Positions 52,800 through 62,254 of a stretch of DNA of 64,000 nt are shown here, piece after piece. The position numbers and the translations under genes were made by a program. Position 1 is the first letter of the stretch, and the number at the start of each line of letters is the position of its first letter. The notes beneath the pieces are model-generated. The model worked only from the letters and a program-made list of their open reading frames with translations. It did no database searches and was not told the DNA's origin. The stretch is taken from the NCBI GenBank assembly GCA_027627225.1, contig JAPFQT010000161.1:227501-291500 (forward strand), written 5' to 3'. This DNA is from Congeria kusceri. Taxonomy: Eukaryota > Mollusca > Bivalvia > Myida > Dreissenidae.

Positions 52800-53360
52800 G
52801 TCTTTATACAGTTTAAAACCACCTATTTATTAGTTTAATGTACAGATAAAGTTCAAGTAGCTCTCCGCTCGAAGCCCGCCTTTCGTCTCCCTGCTGTACG
52901 CCCCGTCGCGTTCGACAACACCTTCGGTTACGCCTAAATCCCGTACCCGGCTCGCCCGGTATGAATGACGACCGTTTCACAACACTCCTCCCAACTCTGT
53001 TGATGAAGGCCTTCTGCAGGGTTGGGAGAGGCTGGAACTGAAGTGGCTGGAACTGAAGTGGTTTAATCCACTGCAACATACAGGAGACGCAAAAGCATTC
53101 ACAATATCTCTAATCGGGTTTGTCAGCAATTGATTACGTTTTAAAATGTATTAAGTTAAACCGTTCTTTGTGGGATTAAAAAACCCCAATATGTTAAGTT
53201 TAACCAATTAACCGATAGTCTTAACTCAGGATATGTAATTCAGCATAAATATCCTTACATTAAGTGAAATGTTATAGAGCAAAAAAGCCCTAATTTTTAA
53301 CATCACTTAATGGTGTCATAAACGTCAAAGGATACTGGATGATCAATATGGGACATAAAA
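52800..53360 (-). repeat. putative 3' LTR
   Basis: Downstream of ORF3 lies an AT-rich U3-like part (53360-53100), then a GC-rich patch (53050-52860) and a sense AATAAA at about 52825-52830. The left boundary merges into microsatellite. Without the other LTR the exact ends are unknown. Three of the dispersed hairpins are here (53172, 53274, 53350). Confidence 0.45.
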
Positions 53361-53379
53361 TCCCCATGTATACTAGTGT

Positions 53380-55890
53380 TTATTCCCGGAGCTGGTACAG
53401 TGCTTTTGCATTCTCTGCCGTCACCGACAGGATCCTTTCCACTGGTACTTGGCGGTGCTCTGCCACCATGGCTGCAACATGGTAGATCTGGTTTGGCGAA
53501 GACCAATGCTGTCCTTCTAAAGCGAAGTAGGGGGCATCTGTCTCCAGCAGAAGACGGCAGTCATGAATGGAAGTTAACGCTTCATGTTGGTAACGGTCAA
53601 ACGTCTTCACTATACTTGTAAAACCAAACCAAGTCTCCGGGAACTGTTCCCGCCAGCGTTCCGCTACATATGAATTCCCCGTAAAACAATGTAGGTGGAT
53701 CTTTTGCGTTCGGGGAAGACTCTTTAGGAGGTGTAAAAGAAGCAGGTAAGCCTCAGTCCCGCAATTATCCTTCATCCCTCTACAGTGTAATACTAAGACG
53801 TGATGGTTTCTCACTAGGGGGATAATTTTCTTTAACATGTCCATCTGCAGGGGCCAGTATCGGGCTGGCTCAGCGTGATCCAGTCCGATTTCACCCACTG
53901 CTACCACACGCTCTGACCTTAGCAATCTTGTTAAGCGATCCATCCAATCCTTAACGAGCCGGTCCGACTGACTTGCATGTCGTGGATGAATGCCCAAGGC
54001 AACTCCAATGGTGCTGGGAAACGCAAGCATTTGTGCCGAAGTAGGGTAGGTTTGGGGGTCGCAAAAAACCACAACAGACCCCTCTATTCGCACTCTGTGA
54101 GTGGATTCCACTGGCCCTGCATAGATCAGGTTGTTAATATTCCCATCCCACGGTAAGGAGGCCTTTCGTGCCAGTCTATCCGGATGGAAATGACTATCTA
54201 CCGCCACTGGAAGCTCGTTGGTGCACTCTACTCGGCACTCATCTTCGACTTGGAAACCTTCTGGGACACCGTAGGTATTTCTCCAGAAGACGCGTTCGTC
54301 CTGGTGAAGGCGAGCACTGATGACTAAAAGTACTTTCCAGTGGAGTAGTGTAGCAACTGAGTTGGCTGGCTCTAGTTGAAACTCATCAGGGACTGTCACA
54401 CCCAGGTATCGGCATAACTGGCTCATTGCATCTTTCTGTCTAGGAGAGATTTCACTGATGTCACTCCCTCCTAGAAGCTTCTGCATACGGACGAACTCCA
54501 GTAGTTCATCCAGAGTGCCGAGACGCCCCATTAACCAGCCGGTCACTTGCTCCAAGGCCTTAATGCGCATTCTAATGATACCTTCATTCCCAGATGGAAG
54601 CGTTTCATCAAATATGCATGGAATGTGATCCCGAAAAGCATGGAGTTTCTTGTACCCTATGGAAACAGTGCAGTTGGGAACGATACATCCTTGTTTGGCC
54701 CTCCTTTGACTTCGTGTTAGCAGGTGCGTATCTATCTTTTGAACCTTGCGAGGTGGTTGCTCCGGATCGGGATTTGACAAACGTCCAAATACAGTCACCT
54801 TCAGAGGCGGCTTTCTTTTTGGTGCACTTTTCAGGGATACCAATTCGCTGGTTCCTGAACTCTGAGTTTTGGGACAATATGCCCCACTGGAGTGTTCATG
54901 TCTGTCTTTTTCCGGTGCCTTGTTAACTCTTGATGGAGATATCTGTCTCCGTCGGGACGAGTTAGATAACTTGGGACTCCACGCCCCAGTTGGTTTATCC
55001 ATAACTCTCCTTTTTGCAGATGGAGATTGGGGACGAGACGCCTCTCCCCGATAACATGTGGCGGTTGCAGTTGAAGCAGATTTGGGACGATACGCCCCAG
55101 GAGCAACTGCCTTCGGCTTCTCGTGTGTAAATCCGACTTTTTTGCCCATATGGAGCATGGAATAAGCTCCAATTGATGGTTTTAACAGGGTATCACTGTT
55201 GTCTGGAATGTTGCTACAAATAACATCCACGGTGGTTCTCGTTAACTTGCCTTCTGTTAAGATCTTCCCAGGTGAGCAGGGACTAGAAAGCCCCAATGGT
55301 GCTCTTTGTGGACTAGGCTGAACAGTGAGTTTTCTGATGATTTCAGGGCTAGCTATACTGGAGCTTCCCTTAGAGGGCTCGGGAGTGGCCAACAGTATCT
55401 CCGGGTCAGGGCCGATATCCATCGGATCCAGATTGATGGGGGACTTCAACAATTCATCCTCATTGATGATCTGGGTGCCGTGGTAAACTCGTCTATCCAC
55501 ATCCGTACGGATATCCTTGCTACCCTTTCCCGGTTGATACTCCTGTTCTACCGAAGTTTTTATAGATGACAACTTCCACACATTCTCACTGATCCAGTCT
55601 CTTCCCATGACCTGGTATGTGTCCAGGCAATTGGCAAACTTTCCCAGCCAGGAACTGAACCTCTGCTTTTCCCTTTGAGATCCCGCTTTCCTCATTGAGT
55701 CCTTGGCTAGTTGAGTGATCTCCAACAAGTACTTGTTGGAGAGCTCCTTGTTGGTGCCTGTCAACATGGCCAGGTTCCTAGTGAACTGGTCCACATCTCT
55801 GGGAAGTTTTTTATCCCAAAGGAGATTCCTAATCTCCTCGATGATCTTATCTGAAGAAGCCATTCCTGTAACAGAAATGTTGTTAATCAT
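53380..55890 (-). CDS. ORF3: disordered basic region plus TatD-type nuclease
   Basis: 836 codons from the first ATG; the better start is ATGGCTTC, giving MASSDK at residue 10, directly after the splice-acceptor-like TTTCTGTTACAG. Residues 10-125 are helical; 150-400 are low-complexity, proline/serine-rich and basic, with GAYRPK, GAWSPK and GAYCPK repeats and NLS-like RKVQK; 402-421 is C-x4-C-x9-H-x4-H, a possible zinc finger. Residues 560-836 are a full TatD domain with every metal ligand: DSHFHPD (H567, H569), GEIGLD (E667), LHCRG (H702), HLHCFTG (H734) and LLETDAPYF (D785), plus GIHPRH and TAENAKALY. TatD proteins are metal-dependent DNases. It occupies the env position. The role is unknown; processing of cDNA or target DNA is one possibility. 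Confidence 0.92.
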   Translation of the reverse strand: MINNISVTGMASSDKIIEEIRNLLWDKKLPRDVDQFTRNLAMLTGTNKELSNKYLLEITQLAKDSMRKAGSQREKQRFSSWLGKFANCLDTYQVMGRDWISENVWKLSSIKTSVEQEYQPGKGSKDIRTDVDRRVYHGTQIINEDELLKSPINLDPMDIGPDPEILLATPEPSKGSSSIASPEIIRKLTVQPSPQRAPLGLSSPCSPGKILTEGKLTRTTVDVICSNIPDNSDTLLKPSIGAYSMLHMGKKVGFTHEKPKAVAPGAYRPKSASTATATCYRGEASRPQSPSAKRRVMDKPTGAWSPKLSNSSRRRQISPSRVNKAPEKDRHEHSSGAYCPKTQSSGTSELVSLKSAPKRKPPLKVTVFGRLSNPDPEQPPRKVQKIDTHLLTRSQRRAKQGCIVPNCTVSIGYKKLHAFRDHIPCIFDETLPSGNEGIIRMRIKALEQVTGWLMGRLGTLDELLEFVRMQKLLGGSDISEISPRQKDAMSQLCRYLGVTVPDEFQLEPANSVATLLHWKVLLVISARLHQDERVFWRNTYGVPEGFQVEDECRVECTNELPVAVDSHFHPDRLARKASLPWDGNINNLIYAGPVESTHRVRIEGSVVVFCDPQTYPTSAQMLAFPSTIGVALGIHPRHASQSDRLVKDWMDRLTRLLRSERVVAVGEIGLDHAEPARYWPLQMDMLKKIIPLVRNHHVLVLHCRGMKDNCGTEAYLLLLHLLKSLPRTQKIHLHCFTGNSYVAERWREQFPETWFGFTSIVKTFDRYQHEALTSIHDCRLLLETDAPYFALEGQHWSSPNQIYHVAAMVAEHRQVPVERILSVTAENAKALYQLRE
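55863..55878 (-). promoter_or_regulatory. splice-acceptor-like site before ORF3
   Basis: TTTCTGTTACAG|GAATGG lies just before the second ATG of ORF3. It would suit a spliced subgenomic mRNA, as retroviruses and env-bearing elements use for the third ORF. No donor was assigned. Confidence 0.4.
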
Positions 55891-55901
55891 AAGTCCATAA
55901 T

Positions 55902-58900
55902 CTAAGACAAACGTCCTTTACATAAAGGGCACCTGTACTTGTCAATGTCCAATGCGTCTGTCGGTGTAATGCTTACACAAGATCCATGATACCATTCATC
56001 ACAGAAATCGCACTGAATCATGAACCGCCCATCCCATGGTTTTCTGCATGTGCAGTATACTTCAACAGTGTCGGTTGAAACCTCTGCTGGGGAACTAACC
56101 CTCCCGTTGTCTGTGATCCATTTAGGTATCTTCCTGTCCCTGCAGGGCATCATCCTGTCATGGTTCACCACAAACACAGAGTTTTTCAATCGAACACGGT
56201 AGAGGTACGCCGACATCTTCTGTATTATTAGCGCTGGACCTTTCCATGGGGGACATAATTTCCTGCACTTTCCTTTCATTACGGCGGTGTCTAAAATGTA
56301 CACAATATCACCTTCTGCATAGGGTCTTTGGAGAACTCTTAAGTCGTAGTTCCTTTTCATTCGTTTGGTGGAGGATTTCAAGGTTTTTCTGGCTGTCTCA
56401 TGAGCCCGCTGTATATCTTCGATCAACCTTGAAACATATTCTTCCTGGTCTTCATATCTAGCAGAAACATGAGGGAACATTAACTGTGCTGGTGTGTTAA
56501 CCTCTCTTCCCAACATTAACATATTGGCAGTAAAACTTGTGCTTCTGTTCACCGAAGCCCTGAGCGCACCAGCAATCTGCTGTATATTCTTGTCCCAAGT
56601 ACTTTGATTCTTGCCTATGAAGCAACGAACAGCGTCCATTAAAGTACGGTTGAAACGCTCTACCTGCCCATTTGCAGACGGTCTATAGGGAGTTGTCCTG
56701 GTTTTGTGTATATCTAGTGCTTTACATACTGCCTGGAACAGTTGACTTTCAAAGTTGCGCCCTTGATCGGAGAACAGCTGAAGTGGATAACCAAACCTTG
56801 CGAAAAAGGTGTCAATTGCTGCTTTAGCTGTTACTTCCGCTTTCTGGGATGACAAGGGAACGCACTCCACCCATTTGGTAAACTGGTCAACCATCATGAG
56901 GCAGTACTCGTTACCGCTGGTTGTTTTCGGTAAAGGACCTATGAAATCAATATGGACTCTTTCCATAGGATATCCTGCTTGATATTCAATAAGTGGGACC
57001 CTACCATAGTTCTTGTTTTTCTTATTGTGGCTGCATACATCGCATGTCAGAACGAATCTTTCAATATCTTTTGATAAACTATACCAATAGAACTTCTCCT
57101 TTAATTTAGCTTTCGTTCTAGCAACGCCCTGATGACCAGAGGAAGGAATGTCGTGATGAAGTTCCATGGCCACTTTTCGGAGACCGGATGGTATAACCAA
57201 TAGCCGTTCACTTGTCTCGTCTTTGATCTTAAACAGGACATCATCAACTAATCTGAATAGCTCCTTATTGATCCAAAAGTTTTTGGCTTCCGGACTTGCT
57301 AAAAAGAGCTCCCCTTCATCTGGGACAGTATTGGATTTCAACCAGCTCATAATAAACTTCATGTTACCATCTTCTTCTTGCGCCTTGGCCAGCTCTAGAA
57401 AAGTGAATCCCCAGCATTCAGGCCGATCCGACTGACTACCTTCGGGTACTGTAATCGTACAGGCACAATTTCTCTGCACACTAATGCTGATGGAATCATG
57501 CTCTTTATAGGGTCCTTTAACACTTACTGAATATAGATTGCCCGAAATAGACTCTCCGGGACATGAAAGCCCCAACGACGTATAGTCTCTTCTGTTTTCG
57601 GGATAAAGAAACCCCGACTGGTCTTCTTTTCTGTTCCCTCCTGGATCCCAACTGGCTCTAACAGGTTCATATTGCTCCTCTGTGCGTTGGTTCAGAGCTT
57701 TCTTTGGTTCATATGCACATGGTATCTGGTCAGGAGCTGCCATAGTCACCTGACCCACTCCCGTTCCATCTTCCCATGTAGACTGCATACATTCATCGGC
57801 GGTTTCTTCAGTTTCCAGCCCGACAGTCAACCCACCAGTTGTTAAAGGAACTGCTTCATCTACTTCCTCAATAAACTGGCCCCACTGTAGTTCCGCCCTG
57901 GTGCAATATGAACAACCTCCACAAGGTAAATCTTTAACCTTAATGCCAGAGATATACGAGGAACAGGGTGACAATCCGTCTGGAACTCGTGAGAGTGCGT
58001 CCGCATTTCCATGTTTGACACCCGCCCTATGCTGCACCACCATATGGTATTGCGCCAACTCCTCCATCCATCTGGCAATCTGTCCTTGTGGATCCTTAAA
58101 ACGCAGCAACCAGGTAAGACTCGAATGGTCAGTTCTTACTGTGAAAACTCTTCCTAACAAATAGTACTTAAACTGTCGGGTAAACCGGACTATCGCCAAT
58201 AGCTCCTTGCGAGTAGTACAATACTTCTTCTGTTCAGGGGTTAGAGCAAAACTGCTGTAAGCAATCACTTTTTCCTCTCCCCCCTGTACCTGACTGAGCA
58301 CTCCTCCAAGGCCTATGTCTGACGCATCTGTATCTAGAATGAACTGGTCAACACTATTGGGAAGTGACAATACAGGAGGTTGAACCAAAGCATGTTTCAG
58401 TGCTTCAAACGCTCCCTGTTCTTCTATTCCCCATTTAAAGTTGTTCTTTCCCGTTAAACAATATAAAGGCTGTGCATGGTCTGAAAAACCTTTCACAAAT
58501 GATCTATGGTAATTGGCGAATCCTAGAAAGCGCTCTACATCTTTTGAACAAGTGGGTATTGGCCAATTTGCTACGACCTCTGTGTCTTTTGATGCCATAC
58601 TAATAGTGTTTCCACTCACAATTCTACCTAGGAATTCGACTTCCTCCTGAAAGAAGATACATTTCTTCGGTTTTAATTTCAGACCATGTTTCCTGAATCT
58701 TTCTAGAACACTTCTTAAGTTGTTTAAATGGTCTAGAAAGGATTTTCCCATGACAAGGATGTCATCTAAGAACGCAAGGACCGTTTTCCACGTCAGACCT
58801 CTCAACACCAGATTAACGACTCTGGAAAAGGTAGCAGGTGCATTCGTTAATCCAAACCCCATTCGAACGTGTTCAAATAGGCCATACTTGGTGATGAAGG

Positions 58901-60581
58901 CAGTTTTCTTCCGATCTTCTTCTTTGATCTTCACCTGCCAGTATGCGGAATTTGCATCTAGTTTGGAAAACCAGATATTTCCAGATAACGTGTCCAAGCA
59001 ATCCTCGACCAATGGTAATGGGAAAGTGTCCTTAACTGTAACATTGTTTAATTCTCTGTAATCAATACACCATCTAACAGTTCCATCACGCTTTCTTATC
59101 AGAACAGGAGCAGACGCCCACTCTGATGTCGACTCCTGTATCACTCCTGCGTCTAACATCTTTCGAAGATGCGCCTCTTCTTCACCTGCAAAGCATGCCG
59201 GAGTTCTTCTCATCCTCTGCTTGACCGGTTTGGCATTCCGGGTATCTACTGAATGTTCGATATCAGTAAATTTTCCCAAGTCGAACTCATTCTTTGCGAA
59301 GACATCTTCATATTCGATGAGAAGATGACCTACTTGTGCTTTCTGGTTAGCAGTTAACTTGTTACAAGATGCCTCATACACATCTTTGAGGTGATCTGGT
59401 ACTGTTGTAGTGTATTCTGTACTATCCTCATTGGGATTATAAACCCCATTCTTTTTTGAATTTGTAGAAATGAGACGACACGCCCCCACATCTTTGGTAG
59501 GTTTGGGATCTCCATTCCTTCCAACATCTTCTTCCGAATTCTGCACGGTTCTGCACGTGAAAGCATTTCCAATTAATTTGCCCTTCTTTAGTGTCCGATA
59601 CTGATCTGTAGGATTTACCAAACAAACTATGGAATCCTCTCCCTTTGACCGAACCACTCTTGGCGCTATAAGGTTCAGATCTTCATTCGGTTGAAAATAG
59701 TAGTCGGAATCCAACGGAGATGACATCGCACATTTTAATCTAACTACCGAATTTGGTGGAACTACTGTTCGTCGCAGTATAGTCACTCTTGCCACTTTAG
59801 GTGCGCTTTCTTTAAAAGTACAATGCACCGATATCCGTTCACCATTTAGTATTAAAGTGTCCGAAGCCATATCCAGCATGATTCCTAAATGGTGTAAAAG
59901 GTCATGTCCAAGCAACATATCATCACTTATTGGTGCAACGTATACTCTTTCTTTAAAAGTCTGACTTCCCAATGTAATTGAAATGGGTTTAATAATGAAG
60001 CCCTTCAGAACTGATTCTTTGTCTGCCATTTGCATTTGAACGTCTTTCACTTTTGATGGCTTTCTTTTTAACTTCTCATAAACAGTTGTGGATATAATAG
60101 TTATTTCTGCCCCTGAATCTAGTTTTGCCAATATTGGAATGTTGCCCACTGTTATTTCCACGGATGATGACCCTCCACGAACTATACGAATGCAACTTTC
60201 TGTCTCGTTAGTAGGTTTATCGGGTTTTGGGGTAGTGTTACCTGCAGTCCTTTCCGGTAATGTTGGTTCTCTGCTGACATTTATGACTCCCATAATTTCA
60301 GCATCCGATTCGCCCTGTAGGTTTGGATCTTGCAAAGTACCGATTGACGTGTCATACGACCTGGGGCCATTTAATGCCCCATTCAATGACGGTGAAGTAG
60401 AAATGGGTAACGATGCAGCTACGGAAGATGAAGATTCAGTTGTAGTTTTTGGACTGCATAAAGCCCCACTTGCCAATTGACTAGATAGTCTCGGACTTGG
60501 GAAAGCCCAGGTGTCTGCTTTCTTTGAAGTTCTAGCACCTGAAGGAGCAGTTCTGCTTGTAGTTTGAGTTGGTGAGCCCAC
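55902..60581 (-). CDS. Pol: protease, RT, RNase H, integrase, PHD finger
   Basis: About 1559 codons. The aspartic protease is at residues 145-240 (DSGAEITI, D154). The RT spans about 450-650 (FSKLDANSAYWQV, FGLTNAPATF, FLDD at 603-606). RNase H starts with ILDTDASDIGLGGVL near 750. The integrase has an HHCC finger (GHQG near 1150, CDVC near 1180), D1211, D1271 and E1307 (D-x35-E), then a GPY-type region (PPWKGPALII near 1445). A C4HC3 PHD finger at 1508-1555 (CTCRKPWDGRFMIQCDFC, WYHGSC, CPLC) replaces the chromodomain seen in some relatives. The frame begins one base back relative to Gag and probably uses a -1 frameshift; the first in-frame codon here is GTG. No inactivating change was seen. 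Confidence 0.95.
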   Translation of the reverse strand: MGSPTQTTSRTAPSGARTSKKADTWAFPSPRLSSQLASGALCSPKTTTESSSSVAASLPISTSPSLNGALNGPRSYDTSIGTLQDPNLQGESDAEIMGVINVSREPTLPERTAGNTTPKPDKPTNETESCIRIVRGGSSSVEITVGNIPILAKLDSGAEITIISTTVYEKLKRKPSKVKDVQMQMADKESVLKGFIIKPISITLGSQTFKERVYVAPISDDMLLGHDLLHHLGIMLDMASDTLILNGERISVHCTFKESAPKVARVTILRRTVVPPNSVVRLKCAMSSPLDSDYYFQPNEDLNLIAPRVVRSKGEDSIVCLVNPTDQYRTLKKGKLIGNAFTCRTVQNSEEDVGRNGDPKPTKDVGACRLISTNSKKNGVYNPNEDSTEYTTTVPDHLKDVYEASCNKLTANQKAQVGHLLIEYEDVFAKNEFDLGKFTDIEHSVDTRNAKPVKQRMRRTPACFAGEEEAHLRKMLDAGVIQESTSEWASAPVLIRKRDGTVRWCIDYRELNNVTVKDTFPLPLVEDCLDTLSGNIWFSKLDANSAYWQVKIKEEDRKKTAFITKYGLFEHVRMGFGLTNAPATFSRVVNLVLRGLTWKTVLAFLDDILVMGKSFLDHLNNLRSVLERFRKHGLKLKPKKCIFFQEEVEFLGRIVSGNTISMASKDTEVVANWPIPTCSKDVERFLGFANYHRSFVKGFSDHAQPLYCLTGKNNFKWGIEEQGAFEALKHALVQPPVLSLPNSVDQFILDTDASDIGLGGVLSQVQGGEEKVIAYSSFALTPEQKKYCTTRKELLAIVRFTRQFKYYLLGRVFTVRTDHSSLTWLLRFKDPQGQIARWMEELAQYHMVVQHRAGVKHGNADALSRVPDGLSPCSSYISGIKVKDLPCGGCSYCTRAELQWGQFIEEVDEAVPLTTGGLTVGLETEETADECMQSTWEDGTGVGQVTMAAPDQIPCAYEPKKALNQRTEEQYEPVRASWDPGGNRKEDQSGFLYPENRRDYTSLGLSCPGESISGNLYSVSVKGPYKEHDSISISVQRNCACTITVPEGSQSDRPECWGFTFLELAKAQEEDGNMKFIMSWLKSNTVPDEGELFLASPEAKNFWINKELFRLVDDVLFKIKDETSERLLVIPSGLRKVAMELHHDIPSSGHQGVARTKAKLKEKFYWYSLSKDIERFVLTCDVCSHNKKNKNYGRVPLIEYQAGYPMERVHIDFIGPLPKTTSGNEYCLMMVDQFTKWVECVPLSSQKAEVTAKAAIDTFFARFGYPLQLFSDQGRNFESQLFQAVCKALDIHKTRTTPYRPSANGQVERFNRTLMDAVRCFIGKNQSTWDKNIQQIAGALRASVNRSTSFTANMLMLGREVNTPAQLMFPHVSARYEDQEEYVSRLIEDIQRAHETARKTLKSSTKRMKRNYDLRVLQRPYAEGDIVYILDTAVMKGKCRKLCPPWKGPALIIQKMSAYLYRVRLKNSVFVVNHDRMMPCRDRKIPKWITDNGRVSSPAEVSTDTVEVYCTCRKPWDGRFMIQCDFCDEWYHGSCVSITPTDALDIDKYRCPLCKGRLS

Positions 60582-60583
60582 TT

Positions 60584-62254
60584 CTACTGCTGGCAGGATG
60601 CCTGGCTCGAGGCCTCCTGCCCTTTGAAGTTTAAACCCTGGCTTTCCAACTTTCCGTTCGGAGAATTATTTTTCTTATTTCGGACCCAATTTTGATACTT
60701 TTTGCAATCTTTCTTCATATGTCCGGTTATTTTGCAAAAGTAACAGGTGCCCTTAAAGGTCTTTCTGAAAGGTGTTCTTTGTTCAGTCGAAGGGTTTAGC
60801 TTCACCAGTTGCTCTACTTGTAGAGACAAACTGTGCAGCATTTTTTCAAATACTGCAAGTTTGTCATCAGTATTTGTGGTTACAACATTTACTGCCCTGC
60901 TTCGAATCGTCTTGCTAGCATCCACCGCTTGTGTTATGTACTGATAATGTCGTACCAGGTCAACCGCTTCGTGAAGAGACTGGGGGCGACCAAAGCAGGC
61001 ATGTTTCCCTGCCTCTTTGTCATTACAACCTTGGCAGAATTTAGAAATTATTTCCGGTTGAGTAAATTTATCCGGAAGATCACGAAATGCAGGCATTGCT
61101 AGGGTAAGTACCCTATCGGCCCAATCTTCTAGAGGTTCAATTTGGCCCTGGGTGGCTTGTTGGAATTTCGTTCGACTTGTCTCAGGTAATTCTTTAGAGC
61201 CGAATCGACTTTCTAGCTTCTTCATGGTGTCCCTAAACGACAGCCGCTGATCCACCTGTATTCCAATGGTATAGAAGTCCAAGGCCTTGCCTTCCAAACA
61301 CCAACCGAGATAATCTCTGCATTCCTCATCTGACCATCGGTTGACAGAGCGGTAGCTTTCGAATTTTTGTTTGAATGAAAGCCAATTCGAGGACCCATCA
61401 TACCGTAGATTCTTTGGTAACTTTTTTGGATCCCCCCTCCTCGGTGGTGAACCGTCATCCTCAGAATCCCTTCTTCTTTGCGGTGATCTGTCAGAGGCAT
61501 GGGCTGAATTGGTATAATAATACCTGTTGTCTCTCTCATGTCTTGAAGACTGCCTCTGATTGTTTTCGTAAGAAGGAGATCTAGAATTACAATAAGGTGA
61601 TCGATGCCTCGTAAGGCTTCGTACACGCTGTTGATCATCTTCCCCGTCGGGATCATAGAAACCCCGCTGGTGTGGACGACTTGGGGATGATACATCCCGC
61701 GGTGGATGTCTTAGGGGTGACCTACCCCTCTGTTGATCTAGCCTCTGTATGGTAGGAATTGATCTTTGATAGGATGCTTCCTTCTCGGGACGACTTGGGA
61801 CTAGTGTATAACCTTGTGATGATACGCCCCGCTTTGGATCTTGCTCTAAACGAGTTTTAAGTCCCAGATTTTCTCTACGGCGACCTCTCTGACGATCATT
61901 TACATTGGGGTATTCCAATTGGAAGAATGCTGAGCTACTGTCTGTGCCCTTTTCAAACTGCACTTGTTCTTGTCTGTCAAATGGTGGGTAGGGGTGTTGT
62001 TGCTGTTTAACAAAATCCTTTTCTGCATATTCATGTTTATATTCACTATGAAATTTCGGACTGGATGTCCTGTAGTTGTCTCTGGATGGATAGATATTAC
62101 TTCGATAGATCGGCTGTGAATTAATTTGGGTGCCATGTTCAACATCGAAATTCCATTTGGTCACGGGAGTCTGAACTGTCCTCGTTTGAATACCCTCAGC
62201 TGCTTGCACTTCAGTCTTGACTGGTTCTTCTTGTCTACTAGAATGATGATACAT
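60584..62254 (-). CDS. Gag with CCHC zinc knuckle
   Basis: 556 codons. Residues 1-270 are polar, arginine- and proline-rich and probably disordered. A retrotransposon Gag core follows at about 280-450 (NWLSFKQKFESY, GWCLEGKALDFY, KLESRFG), then the nucleocapsid knuckle CYFCKITGHMKKDC (C-x2-C-x4-H-x4-C) near 505-518. The ATG overlaps the end of the upstream small ORF by 17 nt. The stop at 60584-60586 lies a few bases beyond the frameshift stem. Gag forms the particle and binds the RNA genome. Confidence 0.93.
   Translation of the reverse strand: MYHHSSRQEEPVKTEVQAAEGIQTRTVQTPVTKWNFDVEHGTQINSQPIYRSNIYPSRDNYRTSSPKFHSEYKHEYAEKDFVKQQQHPYPPFDRQEQVQFEKGTDSSSAFFQLEYPNVNDRQRGRRRENLGLKTRLEQDPKRGVSSQGYTLVPSRPEKEASYQRSIPTIQRLDQQRGRSPLRHPPRDVSSPSRPHQRGFYDPDGEDDQQRVRSLTRHRSPYCNSRSPSYENNQRQSSRHERDNRYYYTNSAHASDRSPQRRRDSEDDGSPPRRGDPKKLPKNLRYDGSSNWLSFKQKFESYRSVNRWSDEECRDYLGWCLEGKALDFYTIGIQVDQRLSFRDTMKKLESRFGSKELPETSRTKFQQATQGQIEPLEDWADRVLTLAMPAFRDLPDKFTQPEIISKFCQGCNDKEAGKHACFGRPQSLHEAVDLVRHYQYITQAVDASKTIRSRAVNVVTTNTDDKLAVFEKMLHSLSLQVEQLVKLNPSTEQRTPFRKTFKGTCYFCKITGHMKKDCKKYQNWVRNKKNNSPNGKLESQGLNFKGQEASSQASCQQ
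60592..60635 (-). promoter_or_regulatory. -1 frameshift signal between Gag and Pol
   Basis: Sense strand: slippery TTTAAAC at 60635-60629, read in Gag phase as T TTA AAC. A 7-nt spacer TTCAAAG follows, then a perfect 7-bp stem GGCAGGA (60621-60615) and TCCTGCC (60598-60592) with an inner GGC/GCC pair. After a -1 slip the frame is open into Pol with no stop; Gag ends at 60584. Confidence 0.8.

Noticed and set aside
54594..54926. 110-codon plus-strand frame
   Set aside because: It overlaps ORF3 in antisense and carries no domain.
53303..60480. Open frames opposite Pol, Gag and ORF3
   Set aside because: They are shadows of strong coding frames and show no independent motif.
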